A stretch of DNA of 35,309 nt from Pleurocapsaceae cyanobacterium CSU_1_1. Lineage in GTDB: Bacteria > Cyanobacteriota > Cyanobacteriia > Cyanobacteriales > Xenococcaceae. Both the position numbers and the translations under genes were made by a program. The notes below the pieces were generated by a model. That model saw only the letters and a program-made list of their open reading frames with translations, ran no database searches and was not told the DNA's origin. This document shows, piece after piece, positions 25,894-33,426 of this stretch (the first letter of the stretch is position 1; the number at the start of each line of letters is the position of its first letter). The stretch lies in the NCBI GenBank assembly GCA_012034765.1, contig JAAUOU010000044.1, positions 1 to 35,309 on the forward strand, read 5' to 3'.

Positions 25894-26544
25894 TTATAAA
25901 TCTCTATAGTTGTCGGGAGTTACTTGTTGCGGTGCAGTTTTTTTAGTTGTGCTAGTTTTGGGTTCTGATGTTGCTTCGACTGTGGTTTCATCTAGTCTTG
26001 TTCCTACATCAATATAGGGAATTGCCGTAACTGATTCGTAATTTGACTCCAAGCCTTCCTCTCCTTTACGCCAAGCAAAGAGATTATTTAACGCTTGTAT
26101 TCCGTCTTGACCAGGCTTAAGAGTGTAGATAATTCCTTCGCATGGTCCTTGATCTTTGCTAGCAACACAAATGACTGATTGATTATTAACCGTGCCTAAA
26201 GTCACATATCTTAGTTGCTTGTTCTTGCGGTAGGTTTCTAAGCGAGAACTGACCTCTTGGCAACGTGTATCTGGACTCCATCCAGAACCAGAAAAATGAT
26301 CGCTGACCCACTGAATCCAGGGTTCTGAATTTCCTTGACTACTTTGATACATAGTTGTCGGAACTTTTCCACTACTACTATCGCAAAAAAAGCCAGACTG
26401 GGGTGTTAAAGCAGGAGTTGTTACTGGTTGGGCTGTCGGCACGGGGTTTTGAGTAGGATTAGGAAATTGAGCCAGACTAGGTAGAGAGATCGCGCCAAGA
26501 CAACTTGCCATAACAATATAAATCAAGCTTACTCTATGTTTCAT
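25894..26544 (-). CDS. COP23-domain exported protein
   Basis: A 216-residue protein. It begins with a signal peptide (Y-I-V-M-A-S-C-L-G-A-I-S-L-P-S-L-A-Q) followed by a Pro/Thr-rich spacer. The core (~50-165) matches the circadian-oscillating-protein COP23 family: F-F-C-D, W-I-Q-W-V-S, R-C-Q-E-V-S-S-R-L, V-N-N-Q-S-V-I-C, G-P-C-E-G-I-I-Y-T-L-K-P. Its four cysteines probably form disulfides outside the cytoplasm. A Thr/Lys/Pro-rich tail ends in D-N-Y-R-D-L, the motif shared with the kinase and TPR protease. ATG at 26544 is preferred over a TTG two codons upstream. First gene of the operon; molecular function of COP23 proteins is not known to me. Confidence 0.82.
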   Translation of the reverse strand: MKHRVSLIYIVMASCLGAISLPSLAQFPNPTQNPVPTAQPVTTPALTPQSGFFCDSSSGKVPTTMYQSSQGNSEPWIQWVSDHFSGSGWSPDTRCQEVSSRLETYRKNKQLRYVTLGTVNNQSVICVASKDQGPCEGIIYTLKPGQDGIQALNNLFAWRKGEEGLESNYESVTAIPYIDVGTRLDETTVEATSEPKTSTTKKTAPQQVTPDNYRDL

Positions 26545-26726
26545 AACCAATATATTGTAATTTTATACATTGAAATTATCTTATTTTAATCGTAAGACTA
26601 ATTTCAAATATACTTATAATTAATCAACAATTTTTTATGATCTACAGTTTAAGGAATACGATTCAAACTAACTATTGCTGTACAAATGACCCTTTGATTC
26701 CTGAATCGCACCCCCACTTTTTTTCG

Positions 26727-26813
26727 CTCTCGAAAGTAGCCAGCCTCTACGCTGAGGAGTCAGAAGGAACTGCGATCGCTCAACAACTTAAAATCGGCAG
26801 ATCGACAGTATAG
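26727..26813 (+). pseudogene. remnant of a serine recombinase C-terminal HTH
   Basis: Plus-strand codons give S-K-V-A-S-L-Y-A-E-E-S-E-G-T-A-I-A-Q-Q, then L-K-I-G-R-S-T-V and a TAG. This corresponds to the HTH of Hin/resolvase proteins (L-Y-x-E-G-x-S-G-T-A-I-A-K-x-L-G-I-G-R-S-T-V-Y-R). The TAG sits where Tyr (TAT/TAC) is expected. No catalytic domain precedes it. Confidence 0.5.
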
Positions 26814-26869
26814 CGGTTTTTTCTACCCGATTTAGTAATGCTCTTAAGTTTTCTGCTGATTCAGCGATC

Positions 26870-26968
26870 GCGACGCGAAGGACGCGATATGCCCTAAAGG
26901 ACTAGCTGCGCGTCGCGGAGCGGTATACCACAAGGGTACAACGTCCTTTAGGGCTAGTCCTTTAGGGC
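26870..26968. repeat. mosaic palindrome cluster
   Basis: Two nested or overlapping perfect inverted repeats: GCGACGCG (26870-26877) with CGCGTCGC (26909-26916), and GCCCTAAAGGACTAG (26891-26905) with CTAGTCCTTTAGGGC (26954-26968). TCCTTTAGGGC also occurs twice in direct order at 26944 and 26958. The building blocks match those inside the elements at 2598 and 11807. Confidence 0.8.
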
Positions 26969-27031
26969 AATTTGAGAAACTCCTGTCATCCTGACTGCCT
27001 GACGAGGTGTTTGTATAGCAACGGAACAATG

Positions 27032-29236
27032 TCAGGGATTAACCACCTCATTAATCGCTTTTAACAAGTCATTATTACTGTACGGTTTAGCCACAAAGGC
27101 GTTGATATTACCATTGATTTCGGTGACAATTTCTTGGTCAGAAACAAGTCCGCTAACGACAATAATCTTGGCTTTTGAGTTGATGGTTTTGAGAATCCGA
27201 ATTGCGGTTTTGCCATCCATTGAGGGCATCATGATATCCATGACCACTAGCTTAATAGCATTTTGATTTTGAGCATAAAGGGCGATCGCTTCAATCCCAT
27301 TGCTGGCGGTTAACACCTGATAGTTATAAATTTCTAAAGTCGCTTTGGTGACTTCGAGGATTGAGGGTTCATCATCCACCACCAAAATTAATTCACCGTT
27401 ACCTTGAGGAATTGATTCTGTTGCTTCTAGGTTGGTTTCTGCTGTTTCCGAAGCGGGTAAGAAAACTTTGAACTGAGTTCCTCGTGGTTGAGACTTGGTA
27501 TTGCTTACCACATCAACAAAACCAGCGTGACTTTTGACAATGCCAATCAAGGTAGATAAACCCAATCCTGTACCTCGCTCAACTTCTTTAGTGGTAAAGA
27601 AGGGTTCAAAAATGCGTTCAATAATTTCAGCAGGTATACCGACCCCTGTATCAGTAACGGTAATCACAATATAAGAACCGACCTGGGCATCTGCATCGGC
27701 TAATTTAAGGGGAAGCAATTTAGAAAAGCCTAAAATAGGCGCGAGAATATTATTGAGGTCGTGAGCGACACCACCAGCCAACGTTCCTAAGCTTTCCATG
27801 CGTTGAGCGCGGAGGAATTGAGCTTCTAGTAGTTTTTGCTCAGTGATATCAGTATCGACGCTGAGGATAAATTTAGGATTACCTGCTTCGTCTCTCACTA
27901 GCGTCCAGCGACTGGCGACGATCACTTCTTTACCTGTTTTAGTAACTTTGCGTAATTCTCCCTGCCACTCACCTTGTTCTAGAACAATAGCATAAGCACT
28001 TTCTATTTGAGGGGAGATTTCTTTATATAGAAGCGATCGCAAATTTTGACCAATAATTTCCGAAGTTTGCCACCCATAAATTCTGGTTGCGCCTTGATTC
28101 CAAAATTGAATTACACTCTCTAAATCTCGAACTATAATCCCATCGGTGGTCAAATCTAATAGTGCTGCCTGTTCGCGAATTTTTTGCTCTGCTTGTTTGC
28201 GATCGCTAATGTCGAAGCGAATTGCTAAGTATTGAAACGGTTTACCAGTCTCATCTAGAAAGGGAACAATTGTCGTTTCTACCCAGTAAAAGCTGCCATC
28301 CTTAGCTCTATTTTTAATCTCACCTTGCCAGACTTTCCCCTTGGCGATCGTTGTCCACAGTTCTTGGAAGAATTCGGCAGGATGATAGCCAGAGTTAATA
28401 ATTCGATGGGTTTGTCCGATTAATTCTGCTTTTGCGTATTTAGATATTTGACAAAATCGTTCGTTAACATAGATAATAATACCTTTTGTGTCAGTAATGG
28501 CGACAATTGCTGCTCGATCCAAAGCAGATTTTTGAAATTCCAGCGATCGCAACGTTGCTTGAAGTTGTTGTTCTACTTGTTGCTGTTCGCTAACATCGCG
28601 GGTAAAGCAGCGGGTATGGAGAAACTCCCCATTGTGCCAAGAGACATTAGAATCGATGAGAACGTGTCGAATTGAACCATCCTTGCAGCACAATCGCGCT
28701 TGATAGTTTTGCACTGTTTCATTGTTCGATAGTTGCCTGAGAAGTTGGTCAATAACTGGTCGATCGGCATGAAACTCGACAATTGATCGCCCGATGTATT
28801 CTTCCTTGGCGTAACCTAACAGATCTAGTTCGGCTTGATTTGCCCAGGCGATCTTACCATCTGAGGTGATCCAATGCATTGGTACAACAGCATTTTCAAT
28901 AAAATCAGTAAGTTCTGCTGTACGATTTTGTACCTTCATTTCTAAGCGGTCATTAATCTGTTTTAATTCAGCTTCAGCTTGTTGTCGTCGGCTAATTTCT
29001 TGCTCTAATGTTGTCGTTTTTTCGCCAACTTGTTGTTGAAGCATGGCAACTACCCTCAATAACTCCGCTGGATTGATCGCCTGTAACAAGTCAGTTTGGG
29101 TAATCAGTCCAGCAAGATGCTCTTGTGCATCTAGAATCGGTAAATGACGAATTCGATGCTGATGAAGCAAAGATAGAGCAGTCAATATAGTTTGGTTTGG
29201 CGATCGCTTTAGAGTTACTAATTCCTTCGTCATCAC
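27032..29236 (-). CDS. hybrid sensor histidine kinase/response regulator, 5'-truncated and internally deleted
   Basis: Visible domains in order: the second half of a CBS pair (I-R-H-L-P-I-L-D), a coiled coil, three or four PAS domains, DHp helix ([15 protein letters not shown]), partial ATPase domain, and a receiver domain (V-V-D-D-E, V-M-D-I-M-M-P, A-K-P-Y). Two lesions are clear. The reading frame is open upstream of the GTG at 29236 and encodes more CBS sequence before meeting a TnpB element at ~29350, so the real start is lost. Also, the DHp sequence jumps at ~27684 straight to [14 protein letters not shown], skipping the N-box (N-x-x-x-N-A-x-D-A). Kinase activity is therefore unlikely; PAS and receiver parts could still fold. 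Confidence 0.85.
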   Translation of the reverse strand: MMTKELVTLKRSPNQTILTALSLLHQHRIRHLPILDAQEHLAGLITQTDLLQAINPAELLRVVAMLQQQVGEKTTTLEQEISRRQQAEAELKQINDRLEMKVQNRTAELTDFIENAVVPMHWITSDGKIAWANQAELDLLGYAKEEYIGRSIVEFHADRPVIDQLLRQLSNNETVQNYQARLCCKDGSIRHVLIDSNVSWHNGEFLHTRCFTRDVSEQQQVEQQLQATLRSLEFQKSALDRAAIVAITDTKGIIIYVNERFCQISKYAKAELIGQTHRIINSGYHPAEFFQELWTTIAKGKVWQGEIKNRAKDGSFYWVETTIVPFLDETGKPFQYLAIRFDISDRKQAEQKIREQAALLDLTTDGIIVRDLESVIQFWNQGATRIYGWQTSEIIGQNLRSLLYKEISPQIESAYAIVLEQGEWQGELRKVTKTGKEVIVASRWTLVRDEAGNPKFILSVDTDITEQKLLEAQFLRAQRMESLGTLAGGVAHDLNNILAPILGFSKLLPLKLADADAQVGSYIVITVTDTGVGIPAEIIERIFEPFFTTKEVERGTGLGLSTLIGIVKSHAGFVDVVSNTKSQPRGTQFKVFLPASETAETNLEATESIPQGNGELILVVDDEPSILEVTKATLEIYNYQVLTASNGIEAIALYAQNQNAIKLVVMDIMMPSMDGKTAIRILKTINSKAKIIVVSGLVSDQEIVTEINGNINAFVAKPYSNNDLLKAINEVVNP

Positions 29237-29349
29237 TTGAGCGATCGTAATTCCGTTAAGATCTCTTTGAGCAGCAGCCAGCTTGACTACATCTCTTTCT
29301 GTAAAAATACCAACAAGTTTTCCTGCTTCAACTATGAGTAGGCAACTAT
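29237..29349 (-). pseudogene. severed CBS-domain coding sequence of the hybrid kinase
   Basis: In frame with the kinase, upstream codons read S-C-L-L-I-V-E-A-G-K-L-V-G-I-F-T-E-R-D-V, then [18 protein letters not shown]. This is the standard first CBS unit of cyanobacterial sensor kinases. Homology ends around 29345-29360, where TnpB coding sequence begins on the opposite strand. The expected preceding residues are not found beyond the far side of the element. Confidence 0.8.
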
Positions 29350-30185
29350 TTCGCTTAGGATTAAATGCTTTGCTACCTAATCTTAAAGAAGAAAATGAAT
29401 GGTTGAGAACAGAAGTATATTCTCAGTCATTACAACAGACATCACTTAACTTGTCTCGCGCCTTTATTAACTTCTTTGAAAAACGAGCAAGGTTTCCTCG
29501 GTATAAATCAAAGCACGGTAAACAGTCGGTTGGATTTCCTCAGTCAGTCAAAATTACTGGAGACTGGGTTAAACTGCCCAAGATTGGGCTGGTCAAGGCA
29601 GTATTTGACCGTCGTTACTGTGGAACGATTAAGACTGTTACTGTCAGCAAAGACAGTTCAGATAAGTATTTTGCCTCAATTCTTTACGAATTAGACGCTT
29701 GCTTCATATCTGGCAATGGCGACCAAATAATTGGTCTAGACTTAGGAATCAAAGATTTCTGTATTGCTCATGATGGCACGAAGACTAGCAAATATGCTAA
29801 TCCTCGGCACTTCAAAAAGCATGAAAAAAATCTAGCTCGTAAACAACAGAAGTTGGCTAGAAAACAAAAAGGTAGTAAGACAAGATATAAAGCTAAAAGA
29901 TTAGTAGCTAAGGTTCATTCACGCATAAGTAATGCCCGTCAGGATTTCTTACACAAACTGAGTAGAAAACTGACTAACGAGAGCAAAGTCGGTTGTGGTA
30001 GAAAACCTCAACGTAAAAGGCATGGTGCGTAACCACAAGTTAGCTAAAGCAATATCTGATGTTAGCTGGGGGATGTTTGTCAACTTCCTGAGTTATAAAC
30101 TAGAGCGCGAAGAAAAACGCCTGGTTGAAATTGACAGATGGTTTCCCAGTTCACACATTTGCCCTGATTGTCTAACTCAACAACC

Positions 30186-30240
30186 ATTCGGCTTTGCCGA
30201 ATCGCCATCGCGAAGCGATGTCGGAACGCTCCAGCGTTCG
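30186..30240. repeat. triple-hairpin palindromic insert inside tnpB
   Basis: Three adjacent perfect hairpins: ATTCGGC-TTT-GCCGAAT (30186-30202), CATCGC-GAA-GCGATG (30206-30220) and GAACGCT-CC-AGCGTTC (30224-30239). They fall between the two cysteine pairs of the TnpB zinc finger and add roughly 20 codons in frame (from P-F-G-F-A-E-S to L-Q-R-S-D). Confidence 0.8.
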
Positions 30241-30451
30241 GATTTGAGTATTAGAGAGTGGATTTGCTTGAATCAATCATGCGGTAAGACGCACGACCGA
30301 GATGAAGCAGCAAGTCGCAACATTAGGGCAGAAGGAATCAGAATGATAAAGACGGATGGAACAGCCGTTTCTGCTAGTGGAGGGAGCGTAAGACAAGACC
30401 GTGGACGAAAGACCAAGGTAATGCAGCACCCAGCGAAGCTAGAAACTTGTT

Positions 30452-30468
30452 CTAAATCTTCGATTTAG
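30452..30468 (+). other. right-end hairpin of the tnpB element overlapping its stop codon
   Basis: CTAAATC-TTC-GATTTAG is a perfect 7-bp stem with a 3-base loop, and its last three bases are the tnpB TAG stop. In IS200/IS605 elements, right-end structures overlap the 3' end of the omega-RNA that guides TnpB; that role is inferred here. Confidence 0.6.
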
Positions 30469-30539
30469 TGCAAGTAGTTCATTGAGGTGAGAAGTTAAGA
30501 AAAAGTACAATCTGTCAAGGCGAGAGAAAATACGAAAGA

Positions 30540-31010
30540 CTAATCATGAATCACCACCGCTGTCCCAATTGCCGTCCAATCAAATAACCATTGGGCTTTA
30601 TCTAGAGGCAGATTAACGCAACCATGACTAACGGGGGTGCCAAAATTATTGTGCCAATACGCACCGTGCAGGGCATAACCGCGATCAAAATAAAGCACAT
30701 CAGGGACATCAGGCAGATCGTAGTCTAGACCACGCATTCTATCTAGGGAGTATTTTCTCTGAATGTTATAGACTCCAGGATAAGTAGGAGTTGCCGCCTT
30801 CCCGCTTGAGATCGCCGTAGTGAAAATTTGATTCCCTCCTACCCAAGCAGACAAATGCTGTTCGGAAAGATCGATTTCAATCCAAGGTTGATTTGAAACC
30901 TTGAGGCTATCAATTCTTTGAACCACCAAATCTTTTGGGGCTGGATGAGCTACCGTTCTCTCCGTAAGTAGCCACAAGTCACCGATTACCAGAATAGCAA
31001 TCGCACTCAT
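30540..31010 (-). CDS. L,D-transpeptidase (YkuD domain)
   Basis: A 156-residue protein with an N-terminal hydrophobic helix (A-I-A-I-L-V-I-G-D-L-W-L-L), probably a signal anchor, placing the enzyme outside the membrane. The YkuD domain starts at I-E-I-D-L-S-E-Q-H-L-S-A-W. It ends with the catalytic motif H-G-A-Y-W-H-N-N-F-G, then S-H-G-C-V-N-L, with the nucleophilic cysteine. Such enzymes make 3-3 peptidoglycan cross-links or attach proteins to peptidoglycan. There is no LysM or other wall-binding domain; it is a minimal form. It stands alone, not in an operon. Confidence 0.92.
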   Translation of the reverse strand: MSAIAILVIGDLWLLTERTVAHPAPKDLVVQRIDSLKVSNQPWIEIDLSEQHLSAWVGGNQIFTTAISSGKAATPTYPGVYNIQRKYSLDRMRGLDYDLPDVPDVLYFDRGYALHGAYWHNNFGTPVSHGCVNLPLDKAQWLFDWTAIGTAVVIHD

Positions 31011-31226
31011 GAAAGACTTAACCCCGAAATCAAAAAAATCTGCTTTTCACGATCTTTCACCTCCTCAATGGAAGCTACTACAATTTTTGATTGCTAATCT
31101 TTAATGACTTTCCGCTTACATGTATCCAATCTAGCAACAGATTTTGAGTAACTTGTGAGGGATCAATTTTGCTGAAAAAAAATGCACGCTTTTACAGATC
31201 CAAAATAAGGAAAATGTGATCCGTAC

Positions 31227-31769
31227 CTAATCGCTTTTTTGGTTATAAGGCAGTTTCGCCAGTAACATCGCCATTGCACAGGTATTACTCACCCCAGCGA
31301 ATACTAAGCCACAGCCAACAAAACCACTCAGGAGCAAGAACCAGGGAGAAACAAAAGCTCCTAATACAGTTCCTAGAAAGACTAATGACCCAGCGACAAT
31401 CTGTACCTGGCGGAACATACTGATGGGGGCGTTTTTGTTGACTTTGGTAGGATAGCCCGCAGCTTTCCACGTTGGCAATCCTCCTTGAAGATGGAATACT
31501 TCGTCGAACCCCAGATCGATCATTTTCTGGGCTGCTTGAGCTGAACGATTACCAGATTGACAATATAAGACAATCTTTTTGTTGTTGTTTTGAGCCACAA
31601 CTTGAGAATCGAACCAAGACAGAGGCATTAACTTTGCCCCAGGGATATGTTCGGCAAAAAATTCACCTGATTCTCGAACATCTATTAATAAAGCGCGATC
31701 GCTTTCCAGCCATTTTTTGAGAGTAACGGCATTAATTTCTTTGAGTTGTCGATTGTTGGTAGTTGTCAT
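31227..31769 (-). CDS. rhodanese with C-terminal DUF2892-like membrane domain
   Basis: A 180-residue protein. The rhodanese domain (~8-110) has I-D-V-R-E-S-G-E-F, H-I-P-G-A and the active-site loop Y-C-Q-S-G-N-R-S with Cys70, which would carry persulfide. Two hydrophobic helices follow (V-A-G-S-L-V-F-L-G-T-V-L-G; L-L-L-S-G-F-V-G-C-G-L-V), an arrangement like E. coli YgaP. It is last in the operon with the MBL protein and the TauE permease, 25 bases after the latter, with AGGAG before its ATG. It likely handles sulfane sulfur from persulfide oxidation or uptake. Confidence 0.93.
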   Translation of the reverse strand: MTTTNNRQLKEINAVTLKKWLESDRALLIDVRESGEFFAEHIPGAKLMPLSWFDSQVVAQNNNKKIVLYCQSGNRSAQAAQKMIDLGFDEVFHLQGGLPTWKAAGYPTKVNKNAPISMFRQVQIVAGSLVFLGTVLGAFVSPWFLLLSGFVGCGLVFAGVSNTCAMAMLLAKLPYNQKSD

Positions 31770-31794
31770 GATTGTTCTCCTTGATAAATTAGTC

Positions 31795-32571
31795 CTAGCG
31801 TTTAATTAGAATGAAAACAGCGATCGCAATTAGAAAATAGCCAAAAGCCTTTTGTAGTTTTGCTCCTTGTATTTTGCTGGAAAAGTATGTCCCCCAAATC
31901 ACACCTAAAATTGCCACCGCAGTAAAGGTGAGGGTTAAATTCCAGTTGATGTTTACCTGATTTAAGTAACCTAAAAACCCCGTGGCTGAATTAAAGGAAA
32001 TAATTAATAAAGATGTGCCAATCGCTTCTTTCATCGGTATTCCCCCTAGCAGCACCAATGCGGGAATGATCATAAATCCTCCCCCAACGCCAACAAAGCC
32101 AGTCAGGATACCTACCCCCAATCCTTCTAAGGTTATGGCTAGCCAAGGATACGAGGACTGATGTTTTTGGGGAAGAGATAATTTTGCCTGGTTACTTAAA
32201 TTTGTTTTGGGCTGGCGAATCATGAAATAACTGGCAATCAGCATCATTACCGCAAAGCATATTAGTTGCAGGGTATCGGTCACAAAAGGCAAGGCAGCTA
32301 AACGCGATCCTAATAACGCCCCGACCATTGCAGGTGGGGCAAAACTTAAGGCAGTTTTTAAATTGACGTTACCCCGTCTCCAATGGGGAATGACTCCAAT
32401 CAGACTGACCATCCCGACAATTGCCAGACTCATAGCGATCGCAGTTTTGGCATTTAATCCCAGAACATAGACCAGGATTGGTACTGCCAGAATTGAGCCA
32501 CCACCGCCAATCAGTCCTAAACTCAGACCGATCAGCAAAGCCAGAAGATGTCCAGTAATCCAAGTAGCCAT
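31795..32571 (-). CDS. TauE/SafE-family sulfite/anion permease
   Basis: A 258-residue integral membrane protein with about eight hydrophobic helices in two related halves. G-G-G-G-S-I-L-A-V-P-I-L-V-Y in the first half is mirrored by G-V-G-G-G-F-M-I-I-P-A-L-V in the second. These are the TauE/SafE duplicated motifs. Members export sulfite or sulfonates, or move other sulfur anions. Sitting between a persulfide-dioxygenase-like enzyme, whose product is sulfite, and a rhodanese, sulfite export is the most reasonable role. Located 61 bases after the MBL gene. Confidence 0.92.
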   Translation of the reverse strand: MATWITGHLLALLIGLSLGLIGGGGSILAVPILVYVLGLNAKTAIAMSLAIVGMVSLIGVIPHWRRGNVNLKTALSFAPPAMVGALLGSRLAALPFVTDTLQLICFAVMMLIASYFMIRQPKTNLSNQAKLSLPQKHQSSYPWLAITLEGLGVGILTGFVGVGGGFMIIPALVLLGGIPMKEAIGTSLLIISFNSATGFLGYLNQVNINWNLTLTFTAVAILGVIWGTYFSSKIQGAKLQKAFGYFLIAIAVFILIKR

Positions 32572-32632
32572 GACTGTTACTCAACTGTTGCTAATTTGTG
32601 TCCGCACCGTTCGTTAGCGGGTACTGCCTCCA

Positions 32633-33277
32633 TCATTTTTGAGGATCGGGAAGATTGAGATTATTCATAAACTGAATGAAATTATCCCTATCTCGACCGA
32701 CAAAGCGAGGATTCCAGCTTTTTTCCTCCCCAATAGTGGAAACGGTTTGCCCTCGATAGTCATGGGCAGGATAAACTAAAGTTGCATCGGGCAGAGTAAA
32801 CAATCTAGTTGTCACTGAGTCGTATAGCGTACCTGCATCACCACTTTGGAAATCAGTACGTCCACACCCACGAATAAACAACGCATCCCCTGTCAAAATC
32901 CTTTCACCATTGATTAAATAAGCCATATGGCTATCGGTATGACCAGGAGTAGCGATCGCCTTAATCGCAATCGAACCCAATTCTAAAACTTCATCGTCTT
33001 GTATATGACGGTTGGCGCAATCAGCCTGGGCATTGGCAGGAAGAATACCTAAACAGCCAGTTAATTCTCGCAGCTTACCAGTCCCCGTGATATGGTCGGC
33101 GTGGATATGAGTTTCTAGGCAATAATGCAGACTTAAACCCAATTCCTTGAGTAGCTTTAAATCCCTTTCTACCTGCTCCAAAACAGGATCGACAAGAATT
33201 GCTGCCTTTAGTTCTAAATCTGCTAGTAAATAAGTGTAGGTGCTAGATTCGCTGTCATATAGTTGACGGAATAACAT
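32633..33277 (-). CDS. MBL-fold hydrolase, persulfide dioxygenase (ETHE1)-like
   Basis: A 214-residue metallo-beta-lactamase-fold protein. Metal motif T-H-I-H-A-D-H (H57, H59, D61, H62) is followed by P-G-H-T-D-S-H (H113) and Y-P-A-H-D-Y. The segments A-I-L-V-D-P-V and G-C-G-R-T-D-F-Q are typical of ETHE1/Blh persulfide dioxygenases, where a single iron oxidises glutathione persulfide to sulfite. It leads the MBL-TauE-rhodanese operon, with a strong GGAGG before the ATG, and is divergent from an ArsR regulator 149 bases away. Glyoxalase II is a less likely alternative because the C-terminal glutathione domain is absent. Confidence 0.9.
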   Translation of the reverse strand: MLFRQLYDSESSTYTYLLADLELKAAILVDPVLEQVERDLKLLKELGLSLHYCLETHIHADHITGTGKLRELTGCLGILPANAQADCANRHIQDDEVLELGSIAIKAIATPGHTDSHMAYLINGERILTGDALFIRGCGRTDFQSGDAGTLYDSVTTRLFTLPDATLVYPAHDYRGQTVSTIGEEKSWNPRFVGRDRDNFIQFMNNLNLPDPQK

Positions 33278-33363
33278 TTTGTCGCCTCCATTTATAAGGT
33301 GTATTACGCCTCACCTTGAGATTAAATAAACAAGCTGAGGAATCTGTGAGGTTGTTTTACAAA

Positions 33364-33394
33364 TATATAACTATATAATAATATAATACTATTA
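33364..33394. promoter_or_regulatory. candidate ArsR operator/promoter region
   Basis: In the 149-base divergent gap, TATATA-AC-TATATA (33364-33377) is an inverted repeat. It is followed by TAATA-N9-TATTA (33376-33394 approximately). AT-rich dyads are known operators of BigR/SqrR-type repressors. Such a site could control both the MBL operon and arsR. Confidence 0.45.
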
Positions 33395-33426
33395 AAGTTA
33401 GGAGTATTGATTACAAAAAAAATGCT

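Larger units (their letters stand above)
26545..27031. other. intergenic decay region with recombinase relic and palindromes
   Basis: About 490 bases between COP23 and the hybrid kinase. It contains the upstream region of the COP23 operon, a resolvase HTH remnant (26727-26813) and a mosaic palindrome cluster (26870-26968). No intact gene is seen; frames across the palindromes are repeat-encoded. Confidence 0.5.
29350..30468 (+). pseudogene. tnpB: TnpB (RNA-guided nuclease), truncated and frameshifted
   Basis: Two frames together give most of a TnpB. Frame one (to 30032) contains S-Q-S-L-Q-Q-T-S-L-N-L, F-P-R-Y-K-S-K-H-G and the RuvC motif I-G-L-D-L-G-I-K-D-F (first catalytic Asp). Frame two (from ~29995) has V-V-E-N-L-N-V-K-G-M (catalytic Glu), the zinc-finger cysteines C-P-D-C and C-L-N-Q-S-C, and H-D-R-D-E-A-A-S-R-N-I (third catalytic Asp). 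The switch needs one base removed in AAAGTCGGTTGTGG (~29985-29995), giving K-V-V-V-V-E-N-L. The N-terminal region is absent and a palindromic insert lies in the zinc-finger loop. Inactive as it stands. Confidence 0.85.
29350..30481 (+). mobile_element. IS200/IS605-type (IS1341-like) tnpB-only element, 5'-truncated
   Basis: The element carries only tnpB; no Y1 or serine transposase is next to it. The left boundary is the abrupt switch from antisense CBS sequence to TnpB sequence. The right end is proposed near 30481, after hairpin CTAAATC-TTC-GATTTAG (30452-30468) and GTAGTTCA, resembling right ends I recall for cyanobacterial elements of this group. The left-end hairpin and the first ~50 TnpB residues are missing, so it cannot be mobilised normally. 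Confidence 0.65.

Noticed and set aside
26844-27029. 61-codon frame on the minus strand upstream of COP23
   Set aside because: It is encoded largely by the palindromic repeat cluster and has no protein-like features.
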